A stretch of 64,000 nucleotides of DNA from Leeuwenhoekiella blandensis MED217 (GTDB taxonomy: Bacteria; Bacteroidota; Bacteroidia; Flavobacteriales; Flavobacteriaceae). Numbering within the stretch: position 1 is the first letter of the stretch; every line of letters starts with the position of its first letter. The notes below the pieces were generated by a model that made no database searches, had not been told where the DNA came from, and worked only from the letters and a program-made list of their open reading frames with translations. Below, piece by piece: positions 7,135 through 15,006 of this stretch. The DNA lies in assembly GCF_000152985.1 (NCBI RefSeq), contig NZ_CH672395.1, positions 163,749-227,748 of the forward strand, given 5' to 3'. A program made the translations under genes and the position numbers.

Positions 7135-8337
7135 GTGCAGATAAAGATTGAAGATGTGAAGCATGTGATCGCAATTACCGGAATGGCTGCAATTTCTGCA
7201 GCAGATACCACTGAAAACCAGCTTGGAAAACACGCCCTGTCCTACGACGGCCAACTTGAGGCTTGGGTAGGCAAACTTCCGTCAGCACTCAAAACTAAGG
7301 TTGAAGCCATTCGCACAGAAAACCGAAATTACCAGGCTTTGGATGCTTCAGTATTGTATGCGATGTATGTCTCAAGATTGGCGACGCAACAAGCCGGTTG
7401 GCAACAAGGAAGTGATTTTGGGATCAACATGGGTTCGTCTCGCGGTGCAACGCAGCTTTTTGAGCAGTATTTTGAGCATTTCCTTCAGCATCATAAAAGC
7501 GAACCATTAGCTTCTCCAACAACAACATTAGGAAATCTTTCTTCTTGGGTTGCGCAGGATTTACAAAATAACGGTCCTGACATTTCGCATTCCATTACCT
7601 GCTCAACGGCTTTGCATGCGATGCTCAACGGCGTAGCCTGGTTGCAAGCCGGGATGTGCGATAAATTTTTAGTAGGAGGTAGTGAGGCGGCATTGACGCC
7701 GTTCACCATCGCACAGATGAAAGCCATAAAAACGTACTCAAGAGCTTCAGCAGATGCGCAGTTCCCGTGTTTGGCTTCAAATCTTGATAAAACTGAAAAT
7801 ACAATGGTTTTGGGCGAAGGTGCTGCTGCAGTTTGTCTTGAAAAGGGGCGAAATGAAAATGCATTGGCGTATATCACCGGAGTAGGTTATGCGACTGAAA
7901 AGCTCAAACACGCGGTATCCATTTCTGCGGAAGGATTATGCTTTCAAAAGTCGATGCGTATGGCGATTGAAGCTGCTTTTGGAACTGATCAAGACGGTCA
8001 GATTTTGACCTTTGCAGAAATGACCAAGAAAGTAGATGCAATTGTGATGCACGCGCCGGGTACGATTGCCGGTGATAAAACCGAATATCTGGCTATCAAA
8101 AAAATATTTGGAGAACGTCTTCCGTTATTAACAACCAATAAGTGGAAGATTGGTCACACCTTTGGAGCGAGTGGTTTGCTAAGTTTTGAAACGGCGATGC
8201 GCATGCTGCAACATAACGAATATGAGGAAGTTCCTTTTATTTCGGCTCAAGAGTCACCTCAAAACATAAAAAATATCCTGGTGAATGCAGTTGGTTTTGG
8301 CGGTAACGCTGTGAGTATTTTAATAAGCAAGGCATAG
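7135..8337 (+). CDS. FabF-like beta-ketoacyl synthase of the biotin cluster
   Basis: A thiolase-fold condensing enzyme related to KAS I/II. It retains a Cys-His-His triad: Cys in ITCSTALHA, His in MHAPGT, and His in GHTFGASG with the conserved lysine just before it. The N-terminal ITGMAAIS strand is typical. The frame is open from a TTG at 7072, but the TAnnTTTG box at 7067-7074 makes that start unlikely, so the GTG at 7135 is used here (GTG at 7156 is also possible). Its place before bioB, with no bioC or bioH in the window, suggests that it supplies or elongates a pimeloyl precursor (inference). It is not BioZ, which is KAS III-like. Confidence 0.85.
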   Translation: MQIKIEDVKHVIAITGMAAISAADTTENQLGKHALSYDGQLEAWVGKLPSALKTKVEAIRTENRNYQALDASVLYAMYVSRLATQQAGWQQGSDFGINMGSSRGATQLFEQYFEHFLQHHKSEPLASPTTTLGNLSSWVAQDLQNNGPDISHSITCSTALHAMLNGVAWLQAGMCDKFLVGGSEAALTPFTIAQMKAIKTYSRASADAQFPCLASNLDKTENTMVLGEGAAAVCLEKGRNENALAYITGVGYATEKLKHAVSISAEGLCFQKSMRMAIEAAFGTDQDGQILTFAEMTKKVDAIVMHAPGTIAGDKTEYLAIKKIFGERLPLLTTNKWKIGHTFGASGLLSFETAMRMLQHNEYEEVPFISAQESPQNIKNILVNAVGFGGNAVSILISKA

Positions 8338-8366
8338 TTTGCCCTAGTTATAAACAACATATTTAG

Positions 8367-8374
8367 TATTTTTG
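8367..8374 (+). promoter_or_regulatory. -7 promoter element upstream of bioB
   Basis: TATTTTTG fits the -7 consensus and lies about 70 bp before bioB; a TTTG is present at 8338-8341, but the 25-bp spacing is longer than usual. No BirA-type palindrome was seen here. Confidence 0.35.
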
Positions 8375-8440
8375 AAACCGCTTCCAGAACTTAAACTTCA
8401 TAAATTCTGATTTTGAAGATTTGGGTTTTTAAGTATAAAA

Positions 8441-9529
8441 ATGATTTACATGAGACACAATTGGACCCGCGAAGAAATTCTAGAGATTTATAATAAACCC
8501 TTGATGGAATTGCTTTATGAAGCTGCCACTGTACATCGTGAGTTTCACGATCCCAATACGGTACAGGTTTCAACCCTACTTTCAATAAAAACAGGTGGAT
8601 GTCCCGAAGACTGTGGGTACTGCCCTCAGGCAGCGCGCTATCATACAGATATCGAAGGGAATGATCTTATGGGAGTGCAGCAGGTTAAAGCGCAGGCTTT
8701 GCGCGCCAAAGCAGCCGGAAGCTCACGTGTTTGTATGGGAGCTGCCTGGAGAAATGTAAAAGACGGTGAAGAGTTTGATCAGGTTTTAGAAATGGTGCGT
8801 ACCATTAATAAACTGGATATGGAAGTATGCTGTACGCTAGGGATGATCACCGAAAATCAGGCGCAGCGTCTGGCAGAGGCTGGTTTATATGCATACAATC
8901 ATAACTTAGATACTTCTGAAGATTATTATAAAGATGTGATCTCTACTCGTGCCTTTCAGGATCGCTTAGATACTATAGGCAATGTACGTAAGACCAATGT
9001 TACGGTATGTAGCGGTGGAATCATAGGAATGGGAGAAAAAGTAGAAGACCGTGCAGGAATGCTGGTGGCGCTGGCTACTTTAGATCCGCAGCCCGAGAGT
9101 GTGCCTATCAATGCGCTTGTAGCAGTTGAAGGAACTCCGATGGAAGATATAGAACCTATTTCTATTTGGGAAATGGTGCGTATGGTTGCCACTACCCGTA
9201 TTGTAATGCCGCAAACTCAAGTGCGACTAAGTGCAGGACGTACACAGATGAGTAGAGAAGGGCAGGCCATGTGTTTCTTTGCCGGAGCAAATTCGATTTT
9301 TGCCGGTGATAAATTGCTTACCACACCTAACCCTGATGTGAATGAGGATATGGAAATGTTCAAGCTGTTAGGATTAAATCCACAAGCACCTTTTGTGAAA
9401 AAAGCACAACCGGAAACTGTTGAAGCAGCAGATTCTCAACATTTGCCTAAAGGCGAAAAACCAAAATGGTCACGACCAGGGCATACCATTCCGCGTAATG
9501 AAGAAGCAAAGGCAAAGGCTAAAGCTTAA
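8441..9529 (+). CDS. bioB: Biotin synthase
   Basis: A radical-SAM enzyme that inserts sulfur into dethiobiotin. The 362-residue protein carries the CxxxCxxC cluster motif at Cys54, Cys58 and Cys61 (GGCPEDCGYCPQ), followed by the family's ARYHT, YNHNLDTSEDYY, CSGGIIGMGE and NALVAVEGTP blocks. Two in-frame ATGs, at 8441 and 8450, are possible starts; the second gives the more typical MRHNWTREEI. The last 35 residues are a basic Lys/Ala-rich tail beyond the core. A cupin-like gene follows after 18 bp. Confidence 0.95.
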   Translation: MIYMRHNWTREEILEIYNKPLMELLYEAATVHREFHDPNTVQVSTLLSIKTGGCPEDCGYCPQAARYHTDIEGNDLMGVQQVKAQALRAKAAGSSRVCMGAAWRNVKDGEEFDQVLEMVRTINKLDMEVCCTLGMITENQAQRLAEAGLYAYNHNLDTSEDYYKDVISTRAFQDRLDTIGNVRKTNVTVCSGGIIGMGEKVEDRAGMLVALATLDPQPESVPINALVAVEGTPMEDIEPISIWEMVRMVATTRIVMPQTQVRLSAGRTQMSREGQAMCFFAGANSIFAGDKLLTTPNPDVNEDMEMFKLLGLNPQAPFVKKAQPETVEAADSQHLPKGEKPKWSRPGHTIPRNEEAKAKAKA

Positions 9530-9547
9530 TTAAATTTTAGAGCATAC

Positions 9548-10414
9548 TTGAAACTTACCGAAATACATAGGGTAAAAAGCATTACCAAAGCGGAGTTTGT
9601 AAAAAACTACCTCAAGCCACAAAAGCCGGTGGTTATAGAGAATCTCATAGGAGATTGGCCGGCCTATGACAAGTGGAGTTTAGATTATATAAAAGAGATC
9701 GCCGGCGATAAAGAAGTGCCGCTCTATGATGACCGCCCGGTAACGCACGAAGATGGTTTTAACCAGGCGCATGCTAAAATGAAAATGGCCGATTATATCG
9801 ATTTGCTAAAGCGCGAACCTACCAACTATCGTATTTTCTTGTATAATATTATGAAGGAAGTGCCTTCACTTAAGAAGGATTTTAAGTTTCCGAAAATAGG
9901 ATTGCGGTTGATCAAGCAGATCCCGATGGTGTTTTTTGGGGGTGAGAACTCTAAAGTATTTATGCACCACGATATCGACTGGGCAAATATTTTACACTTT
10001 CATTTCCACGGAAAAAAACGCTGTATTTTATTTCCGCCAGATCAAACAGAAAACCTGTATAAAGTGCCACATTCTTTGATAACAAGAGAGGATATTGATT
10101 TTGACCATCCGGATTATGAGAAATTCCCTGTGCTTAAAAAAGCTGAAGGTTTAGTGTGTGATCTGAAACACGGGGAAACTTTATATATGCCCGAAGGCTA
10201 TTGGCATTATATGAAGTATGTAACGCCCGGATTTAGCATGAGCTTGCGTGCATTGCCTAGAAAGCCTAAACACCTCTTACAAGCCGTGTATAACGTTTTT
10301 ATCATGCGTCATTTTGATAACTTGATGCGTCGCCGTAAAGGACAAGCCTGGATTGATGAGAAAAACGAGCGTGCTATTGCAGAAACCCATAAAAAACACG
10401 GGTTGGCGGTTTAA
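9548..10414 (+). CDS. Cupin-like (JmjC-type) domain protein
   Basis: A 288-residue cytosolic protein of the Cupin_8/JmjC-like group, Fe(II)/2-oxoglutarate dioxygenases that hydroxylate proteins or small molecules. The metal ligands appear as H-x-D in FMHHDIDW (residues about 138-145) with the distal His in PEGYWHYMKY; the strand FHGKKRCILFPP and the segment NLYKVP are typical. The start is TTG, 18 bp after bioB, so it is probably co-transcribed. The substrate is unknown; the link to biotin is positional only. It overlaps recX by 4 bp at the 3' ends. Confidence 0.82.
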   Translation: MKLTEIHRVKSITKAEFVKNYLKPQKPVVIENLIGDWPAYDKWSLDYIKEIAGDKEVPLYDDRPVTHEDGFNQAHAKMKMADYIDLLKREPTNYRIFLYNIMKEVPSLKKDFKFPKIGLRLIKQIPMVFFGGENSKVFMHHDIDWANILHFHFHGKKRCILFPPDQTENLYKVPHSLITREDIDFDHPDYEKFPVLKKAEGLVCDLKHGETLYMPEGYWHYMKYVTPGFSMSLRALPRKPKHLLQAVYNVFIMRHFDNLMRRRKGQAWIDEKNERAIAETHKKHGLAV

Positions 10415-10890
10415 GGAATCAACGCTTTAGCCTTTTCATAAACCCAATCTCCCGGCCAGCCGCGGTACATTAAGTAGTCGGCTAATTTTTTACGCTTTTT
10501 GTATTTGTCTTTTTCGGTGAGTTGGTCAAAACGCTTTTGAGCCAGTGCGTCAAACGTATTTCGGTATTCTTCTTCGGGGATTTCGGTAAAAGCTTTGTTG
10601 ATGAGATAGGTGCCTATTTCGCGTTGCTTCAATTCTTGTTTGATGCGGTTTTTTCCCCATTTTTTATGGCGAAATTTTCCGCGAGCAAAACTGCGCGCAA
10701 AGCGTTCTTCATCTAGAAATTTATGCTGGAGTAAGTGGTACATGATCGCGTCTACAGCATCGGGGATCATTCGCATTTGAATCAATTTTTCGCGCACCTC
10801 TTTATGACAGCGATCTTGGTAGGCGCAATAGGCCTCAAGCTTGCGCTTGGCTTCTTCTACAGTATAGGTTTTTGTGGGTTGTTGATTCAA
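10411..10890 (-). CDS. recX: RecX-family regulatory protein
   Basis: A 159-residue, helix-rich, basic protein with three repeated helical segments, as in RecX, which inhibits RecA filament growth. Signature features are the N-terminal YTVEEAKRKLEAYCAYQDRCHKEVREKL, given here as the blocks AYCAYQDRC and EVREKL, then FLDEERFARSFARGKFRHKKWGK in the middle, of which DEERFARSF is most typical. The start is TTG. It overlaps the cupin gene tail to tail by 4 bp and is not linked to recA here. Confidence 0.88.
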   Translation of the reverse strand: MNQQPTKTYTVEEAKRKLEAYCAYQDRCHKEVREKLIQMRMIPDAVDAIMYHLLQHKFLDEERFARSFARGKFRHKKWGKNRIKQELKQREIGTYLINKAFTEIPEEEYRNTFDALAQKRFDQLTEKDKYKKRKKLADYLMYRGWPGDWVYEKAKALIP

Positions 10891-11010
10891 AATTCAAAGT
10901 TGAGAATTCAAATTTAAGGTCTTTTTACGCCAATACATACCGGACGGATTAAAAGGTTTCAACCGCTCTTCTTCAGGAGCAATGCTTATTAGAGTAATAA
11001 GGGTCCAATA

Positions 11011-11040
11011 AAAAACCCCCACCGTTTGCACGATGAGGGT
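11011..11040 (-). terminator. Rho-independent terminator after the RNase E/G gene
   Basis: On the minus strand CCCTCATCG, loop TGCAAA and CGGTGGGGG form a 9-bp stem (with G-U pairs), followed by a run of T. It lies 10 bp beyond the stop of the RNase gene. Confidence 0.75.
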
Positions 11041-11049
11041 TGTTTCAGT

Positions 11050-12585
11050 TTATCTAATTTCTTTCCCGTCTTTTGTAAAACGGTACTCGAGATACGTGTA
11101 AGCATCTCTGGGCATTATCTTAACCCATTTTTTGTGTTCTAAAAACCATTTAGAACGTACTGAAGGGAAGCCTTTTGTCAAGAAGGCTGCTATAAACGGA
11201 TGCGTGTGTAACGTGATCTTTTTATAGTCTTTTTTGAATAGTTTGATCAAATCTGCTTGTATGCGATTTACAACACTAATAGGCGCTTCGATCTCACCGT
11301 CTCCGTTAGGGTCTTTTTCGCGAGTTTTTATATTCATCTCGGGACGCACACGTTGACGTGTGATTTGTATAAGACCAAATTTACTAGGCGGTAAAATTTT
11401 ATGCTTGGCACGATCGTCGCTCATTTCATCACGCAAGTGATTAAACAGTTTTTTGCGATTTTCGGCTTTGCCCATATCGATAAAATCTACAACAATGATC
11501 CCACCCATATCACGCAGACGTAGCTGTCTTGCGATTTCGGTGGCAGCGATCAAATTCACTTCTAAAGCAGTGTCTTCCTGACTTTTTGCTTTGCTTGAAC
11601 GATTACCGCTATTTACATCTATTACGTGAAGGGCTTCGGTATGTTCTATTACCAGATAAGCGCCTCTACTCATAGAAACGGTTTTGCCAAACGAAGTTTT
11701 TATTTGACGCTCTATGCCATGTTTTTCATAAATAGGCACAGTGTTTTGATAGAGTTTTACGATACTTTCTTTGTTAGGTGCAATCTCTTGCAAGTAATCT
11801 TTGATTTGGTAGTACAATGTTTCATCATCTACGCAGATGTTTGTAAACGAGTCATTAAAGAGGTCTCTTAACATAGAAGAGGCTCTGTTCATCTCGCCTA
11901 AAACTTTACTGGGTAAATGAGCATTGTGTAATTTTTTACACATGGCGGTCCAGCGGTCCACCAAGTTTTGTAGATCTTTGTCTAACTCTGCAACCATTTT
12001 TCCTTCAGCGACTGTGCGCACAATTACGCCAAAACCTTTTGGCCGTATGCTTTGCATCAGACGTTTAAGTCTTGCTTTTTCTTCGCGGGACTCTATTTTT
12101 TGAGAAATAGAAATTCGGTCAGAAAAAGGAACGAGAACCACATATCTCCCGGCGATAGAAAGCTCACTGCTTATTCTGGGGCCTTTAGTTGAGATGGGTT
12201 CTTTTACTACTTGAACAAGAATTGACTGGTTAGATTTAACAGCATCCGCTATTTTTCCGTTTTTGTCAATGTCTTTTTCTGCAGGAAAGTTTTTTAAGGA
12301 AAAATCCTTGAGTTTACCTGTGCTTACACGTTTTACAAATTTCAAAAGAGTGGGAAGCTGAGGTCCTAAATCGTGATAGTGCAAAAATGCATCTTTCTCG
12401 TAGCCAACATTGACAAATGCGGCATTAAGACCAGAAACCGTTTTGCGTATTTTGGCGATAAAAATATCACCTACACTAAACTGGTTGTCTTCCTCATCCT
12501 TATGTAATTCTATTAGTTTACCATCTTTTAAAAGGGCAAAATCAACTGAAGTGGAACTGGATCGAATTATTAATTCATTATTCAC
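11050..12585 (-). CDS. rng: Ribonuclease E/G
   Basis: A 511-residue single-strand endoribonuclease for rRNA maturation and mRNA decay. The S1 RNA-binding domain covers about residues 35-125 (GDIFIAKIRKTVSGLNAAFVN), and the DNase I-like catalytic domain carries both metal-binding Asp motifs, VIDVNSGNRS and IIVVDFIDM. The length is RNase G-like, without the degradosome scaffold of RNase E. The start is GTG. It follows the COX24-type gene and HU in the same direction, a conserved Bacteroidota arrangement. Confidence 0.93.
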   Translation of the reverse strand: MNNELIIRSSSTSVDFALLKDGKLIELHKDEEDNQFSVGDIFIAKIRKTVSGLNAAFVNVGYEKDAFLHYHDLGPQLPTLLKFVKRVSTGKLKDFSLKNFPAEKDIDKNGKIADAVKSNQSILVQVVKEPISTKGPRISSELSIAGRYVVLVPFSDRISISQKIESREEKARLKRLMQSIRPKGFGVIVRTVAEGKMVAELDKDLQNLVDRWTAMCKKLHNAHLPSKVLGEMNRASSMLRDLFNDSFTNICVDDETLYYQIKDYLQEIAPNKESIVKLYQNTVPIYEKHGIERQIKTSFGKTVSMSRGAYLVIEHTEALHVIDVNSGNRSSKAKSQEDTALEVNLIAATEIARQLRLRDMGGIIVVDFIDMGKAENRKKLFNHLRDEMSDDRAKHKILPPSKFGLIQITRQRVRPEMNIKTREKDPNGDGEIEAPISVVNRIQADLIKLFKKDYKKITLHTHPFIAAFLTKGFPSVRSKWFLEHKKWVKIMPRDAYTYLEYRFTKDGKEIR

Positions 12586-12753
12586 GCTTCATTAAATTAT
12601 ATCCACAGCATCATCCACAACGGATTGCTGCAAAAGATTAAACATTATTTTTCACAGGATTTTGTGTTTACGATAGGAGATATTTGTTTTCTAAAATAGC
12701 TTCAGAAAATTATCTCCAGATGTCAATGAACAGTATTATACGAGATGTATAAT

Positions 12754-12788
12754 AAAAGAAAAAGTAGTGCTAGACTACTTTTTCTTTT
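12754..12788 (-). terminator. Terminator overlapping the 3' end of the COX24-type gene
   Basis: A 15-bp perfect stem (12754-12768 with 12774-12788), loop GCTAG, contains the stop codon and the final lysine codons of the small protein. On the minus strand the descending arm ends in T-rich sequence. Confidence 0.6.
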
Positions 12789-12867
12789 TGTGACGGTTAG
12801 CACGACGACGTTTTTTACGCTTGTGCGTCGCTACCTTGTGTCTTTTTCTTTTCTTACCACTTGGCAT
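12775..12867 (-). CDS. COX24/AURKAIP1-type tiny basic protein
   Basis: A 30-residue ORF beginning MPSGKKRKRHKVATHKRKK and ending in a run of lysines; 23 of the 30 residues are Lys, Arg or His. The core GKKRKRHKVATHKRKKR matches the AURKAIP1/COX24 (mitochondrial mS38-like) domain, known in Bacteroidota as very short ribosome-associated proteins. The ATG lies 24 bp downstream of the HU stop and the 3' end is embedded in a terminator hairpin. It is too short for routine gene calling. A ribosomal role is inferred from family membership. Confidence 0.82.
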   Translation of the reverse strand: MPSGKKRKRHKVATHKRKKRRRANRHKKKK

Positions 12868-12891
12868 AAGAACTCAATTTAAAATTAATAG

Positions 12892-13188
12892 TTAGTTTTC
12901 GTCTACAGATACGTTAGACTTAACGCCTTCTACAAATACCTTTGCAGGTTTGAATGCAGGGATGTTATGTGCTGGTATCTTGATTGTAGTGTTCTTAGAA
13001 ATGTTACGGCCGGTTTTCTCAGCACGAGTTTTAATGATAAAACTTCCAAAACCTCTCAGGTAAACATTGTCACCACCTTCTAATGAATTTTTAACTTCAG
13101 TCATGAAGGTCTCAACAGTTGCTTGTACATCGTTTTTCTCGATTCCTAGTTTCTCAGAAATTTTGGCAACAATATCTGCTTTTGTCAT
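12892..13188 (-). CDS. hup: HU/IHF-family DNA-binding protein
   Basis: A 98-residue histone-like protein. The family signature is clear: MTKADIVAKISEKLG at the start, then GFGSF near residue 47, and the arm region with RNISKNTTIKIPAHNIPAFKPAK, where the IPA and PAFKPAK blocks are diagnostic. It dimerises and bends DNA in the nucleoid. A strong promoter (TTG, 21 bp, TATATTTG) lies 38 bp upstream. A variable acidic tail (NVSVDEN) extends past the core. Confidence 0.95.
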   Translation of the reverse strand: MTKADIVAKISEKLGIEKNDVQATVETFMTEVKNSLEGGDNVYLRGFGSFIIKTRAEKTGRNISKNTTIKIPAHNIPAFKPAKVFVEGVKSNVSVDEN

Positions 13189-13225
13189 TACTTGTTATTT
13201 TAGGGGTTAAAAATTTTCAAGGGTG

Positions 13226-13257
13226 CAAATATACATATTAATAAATCAATATTTCAA
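13226..13257 (-). promoter_or_regulatory. HU gene promoter
   Basis: On the minus strand a TTG at -33 (complement at 13255-13257) and TATATTTG at -7 (complement at 13226-13233) are separated by 21 bp, matching the flavobacterial consensus TTG-N17-23-TAnnTTTG. The expected start is about 13220, giving a leader of roughly 30 nt. Confidence 0.6.
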
Positions 13258-13315
13258 GCGTAAAAGATTAAAATATAACTAGATAAACGGTTAATTTGAC
13301 CAAAAGGTATTTTTT

Positions 13316-14401
13316 GTGTTAAACTTTTCTAAAAAACTCATACACTGGTATTTACAGAATAAGCGCGAATTGCCCTGGAGGCAAACTAAGGACCCTTATA
13401 GAATTTGGCTGTCTGAAATCATACTTCAACAAACGCGAGTAGAGCAGGGAATGCCCTACTATTTTAGCTTTGTAGAGACCTATCCTGATGTAAAAGCATT
13501 GGCTGATGCTCCCGAAGATGACGTCCTTAAATTATGGCAGGGCTTAGGTTATTATTCACGCGCTAGAAACCTGCACGCTACAGCAAAAAAAGTGGCTTAT
13601 GAACACAAAGGCATTTTCCCTGATACGTATAAAGAATTAAAGAAGCTTAAAGGAGTGGGTGATTATACGGCTAGTGCTATTGCTTCTATTTGTTTTGACG
13701 AGGCGGCTGCTGTTGTTGATGGCAATGTATATCGCGTGCTCTCCCGAATTTTCGGAATAGACACTCCTATTAATAGTACACCTGGCGCTAAAGAATTTAA
13801 AGCTTTGGCACAGGAATTAATAGATGAGAAGGATCCCGCCACGTTCAATCAGGCGATTATGGAATTTGGTGCGACACAATGTAAGCCTAAGAATCCGTAT
13901 TGTTTGCATTGCCCGTTCAATGAAGGGTGTATTGCTTTTCAGCAAGGAAAAATTTCCGATCTGCCCGTCAAGAAAGGAAAGATCAAAGTGAGAGATCGGT
14001 TTTTTAACTATTTGATCTTTATAACGCCAGATGGTCAAACCATGCTTCAGCAGCGGGAAGGTAAAGGGATATGGCGTGGACTTTTTGATTTTCCGCTTTT
14101 GGAGACGGAAAAGGATTTGCCGGAAGCGCGCTTCCGCGAAAGCGTAAATTCCTTAAAGATCACCACAAAAGAAAAAAGTATACGTTTTAGCGATTTGCCG
14201 GTAGAAGAGGTGATACTTCAACAACGAGACCCTATTATTCATAAGTTGTCGCATCAAAAACTACACGTAAAGTTCTGGGTGGTAAAGCTTAGTGAAGCGC
14301 CTGGTTTGCAGACGATCGCCTATGAGCGTTTAGGTGATTTTGCAGTGCCCCGGGTAATCGATCGCTTTATGGAAGACTTTGATTTTAAAGACTTTTTATA
14401 A
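13316..14401 (+). CDS. mutY: A/G-specific adenine glycosylase
   Basis: Removes adenine mispaired with 8-oxoguanine. In 361 residues it carries WLSEIILQQTRV (with the catalytic Glu), the helix-hairpin-helix LKGVGDYTASAIAS, VVDGNVYRVLSR (the catalytic Asp), the 4Fe-4S loop Cys-x6-Cys-x2-Cys-x5-Cys (CKPKNPYCLHCPFNEGC), and a C-terminal Nudix-like domain that recognises 8-oxoG (from about residue 230). The start is GTG. It is followed by ssb, gldE and gldD, a conserved order in gliding flavobacteria. Confidence 0.95.
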   Translation: MLNFSKKLIHWYLQNKRELPWRQTKDPYRIWLSEIILQQTRVEQGMPYYFSFVETYPDVKALADAPEDDVLKLWQGLGYYSRARNLHATAKKVAYEHKGIFPDTYKELKKLKGVGDYTASAIASICFDEAAAVVDGNVYRVLSRIFGIDTPINSTPGAKEFKALAQELIDEKDPATFNQAIMEFGATQCKPKNPYCLHCPFNEGCIAFQQGKISDLPVKKGKIKVRDRFFNYLIFITPDGQTMLQQREGKGIWRGLFDFPLLETEKDLPEARFRESVNSLKITTKEKSIRFSDLPVEEVILQQRDPIIHKLSHQKLHVKFWVVKLSEAPGLQTIAYERLGDFAVPRVIDRFMEDFDFKDFL

Positions 14402-14454
14402 TAAAATCAAGAATTTTGACCCGTATTTATTGTGAGGTGTTAACGCCATTTTAG

Positions 14455-14485
14455 TTGAGCAACTCCTTAATTTTAGTTACTTTTG
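14455..14485 (+). promoter_or_regulatory. ssb promoter
   Basis: TTG at 14455-14457 and TACTTTTG at 14478-14485 are separated by 20 bp, a good Bacteroidetes promoter. The start would fall near 14490, giving a leader of about 16 nt. Confidence 0.5.
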
Positions 14486-14505
14486 ACCTCTAAAACTTAG
14501 AGAAT

Positions 14506-14979
14506 ATGTCTGGTACGCTAAATAAAGTAATGCTCATAGGGCACACGGGTGATGATGTAAAGATGCACTATTTTGAAGGTGGCGGGGCGATAGGTCGTTT
14601 TCCGCTTGCGACAAATGAGACGTATACCAACCGTACCACCGGTGAGCGCGTAAGTAATACCGAATGGCACAATGTAGTTGTGCGTAATAAAGGTGCAGAA
14701 ATCTGTGAGAAATACCTGAAAAAGGGTGATAAGGTTTATGTAGAAGGAAGAATCAAAACCAGAAAATGGCAAGATGAATCTGGTACTGAACGTTACAGTA
14801 CAGAAATTCAATGCACAGACTTCACGTTCTTAACGCCTAAAGATGCAAGCGGAATGACCACACAGTCAGGAGGTGCGCAACCTGCACAGAGTACCGCTCC
14901 GGCAAGTACACCAAAACCATCACCTTCTCCGGTAGCTCCCGGCTATGACGATGATGATGAAGACGATTTACCATTTTAA
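14506..14979 (+). CDS. ssb: Single-stranded DNA-binding protein
   Basis: A 157-residue SSB with an OB-fold (residues 1-110; TLNKVMLIGHTGDDVKM, EWHNVVVRNKGAEICEKYLKKGDKVYVEGR region), a Pro/Ser/Thr-rich disordered linker (about 118-143) and an acidic tip ending DDEDDLPF that recruits replication and repair proteins. It has its own promoter and lies between mutY and gldE. The same acidic tip occurs on the DUF3127 protein at 50952-51329. Confidence 0.96.
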   Translation: MSGTLNKVMLIGHTGDDVKMHYFEGGGAIGRFPLATNETYTNRTTGERVSNTEWHNVVVRNKGAEICEKYLKKGDKVYVEGRIKTRKWQDESGTERYSTEIQCTDFTFLTPKDASGMTTQSGGAQPAQSTAPASTPKPSPSPVAPGYDDDDEDDLPF

Positions 14980-15006
14980 TTATACCGACTAAACAAATTA
15001 ATTGCA

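Noticed and set aside
7491..7877. Antisense ORF of 128 codons in the ketoacyl synthase gene
   Set aside because: Its length follows from codon bias of the true gene; no motif or start context supports it.
12604..12753. Possible small RNA between the RNase E/G gene and the COX24-type gene
   Set aside because: Apart from the terminator at 12754-12788, no hairpin or promoter pair was found; it is probably the leader of the RNase gene.
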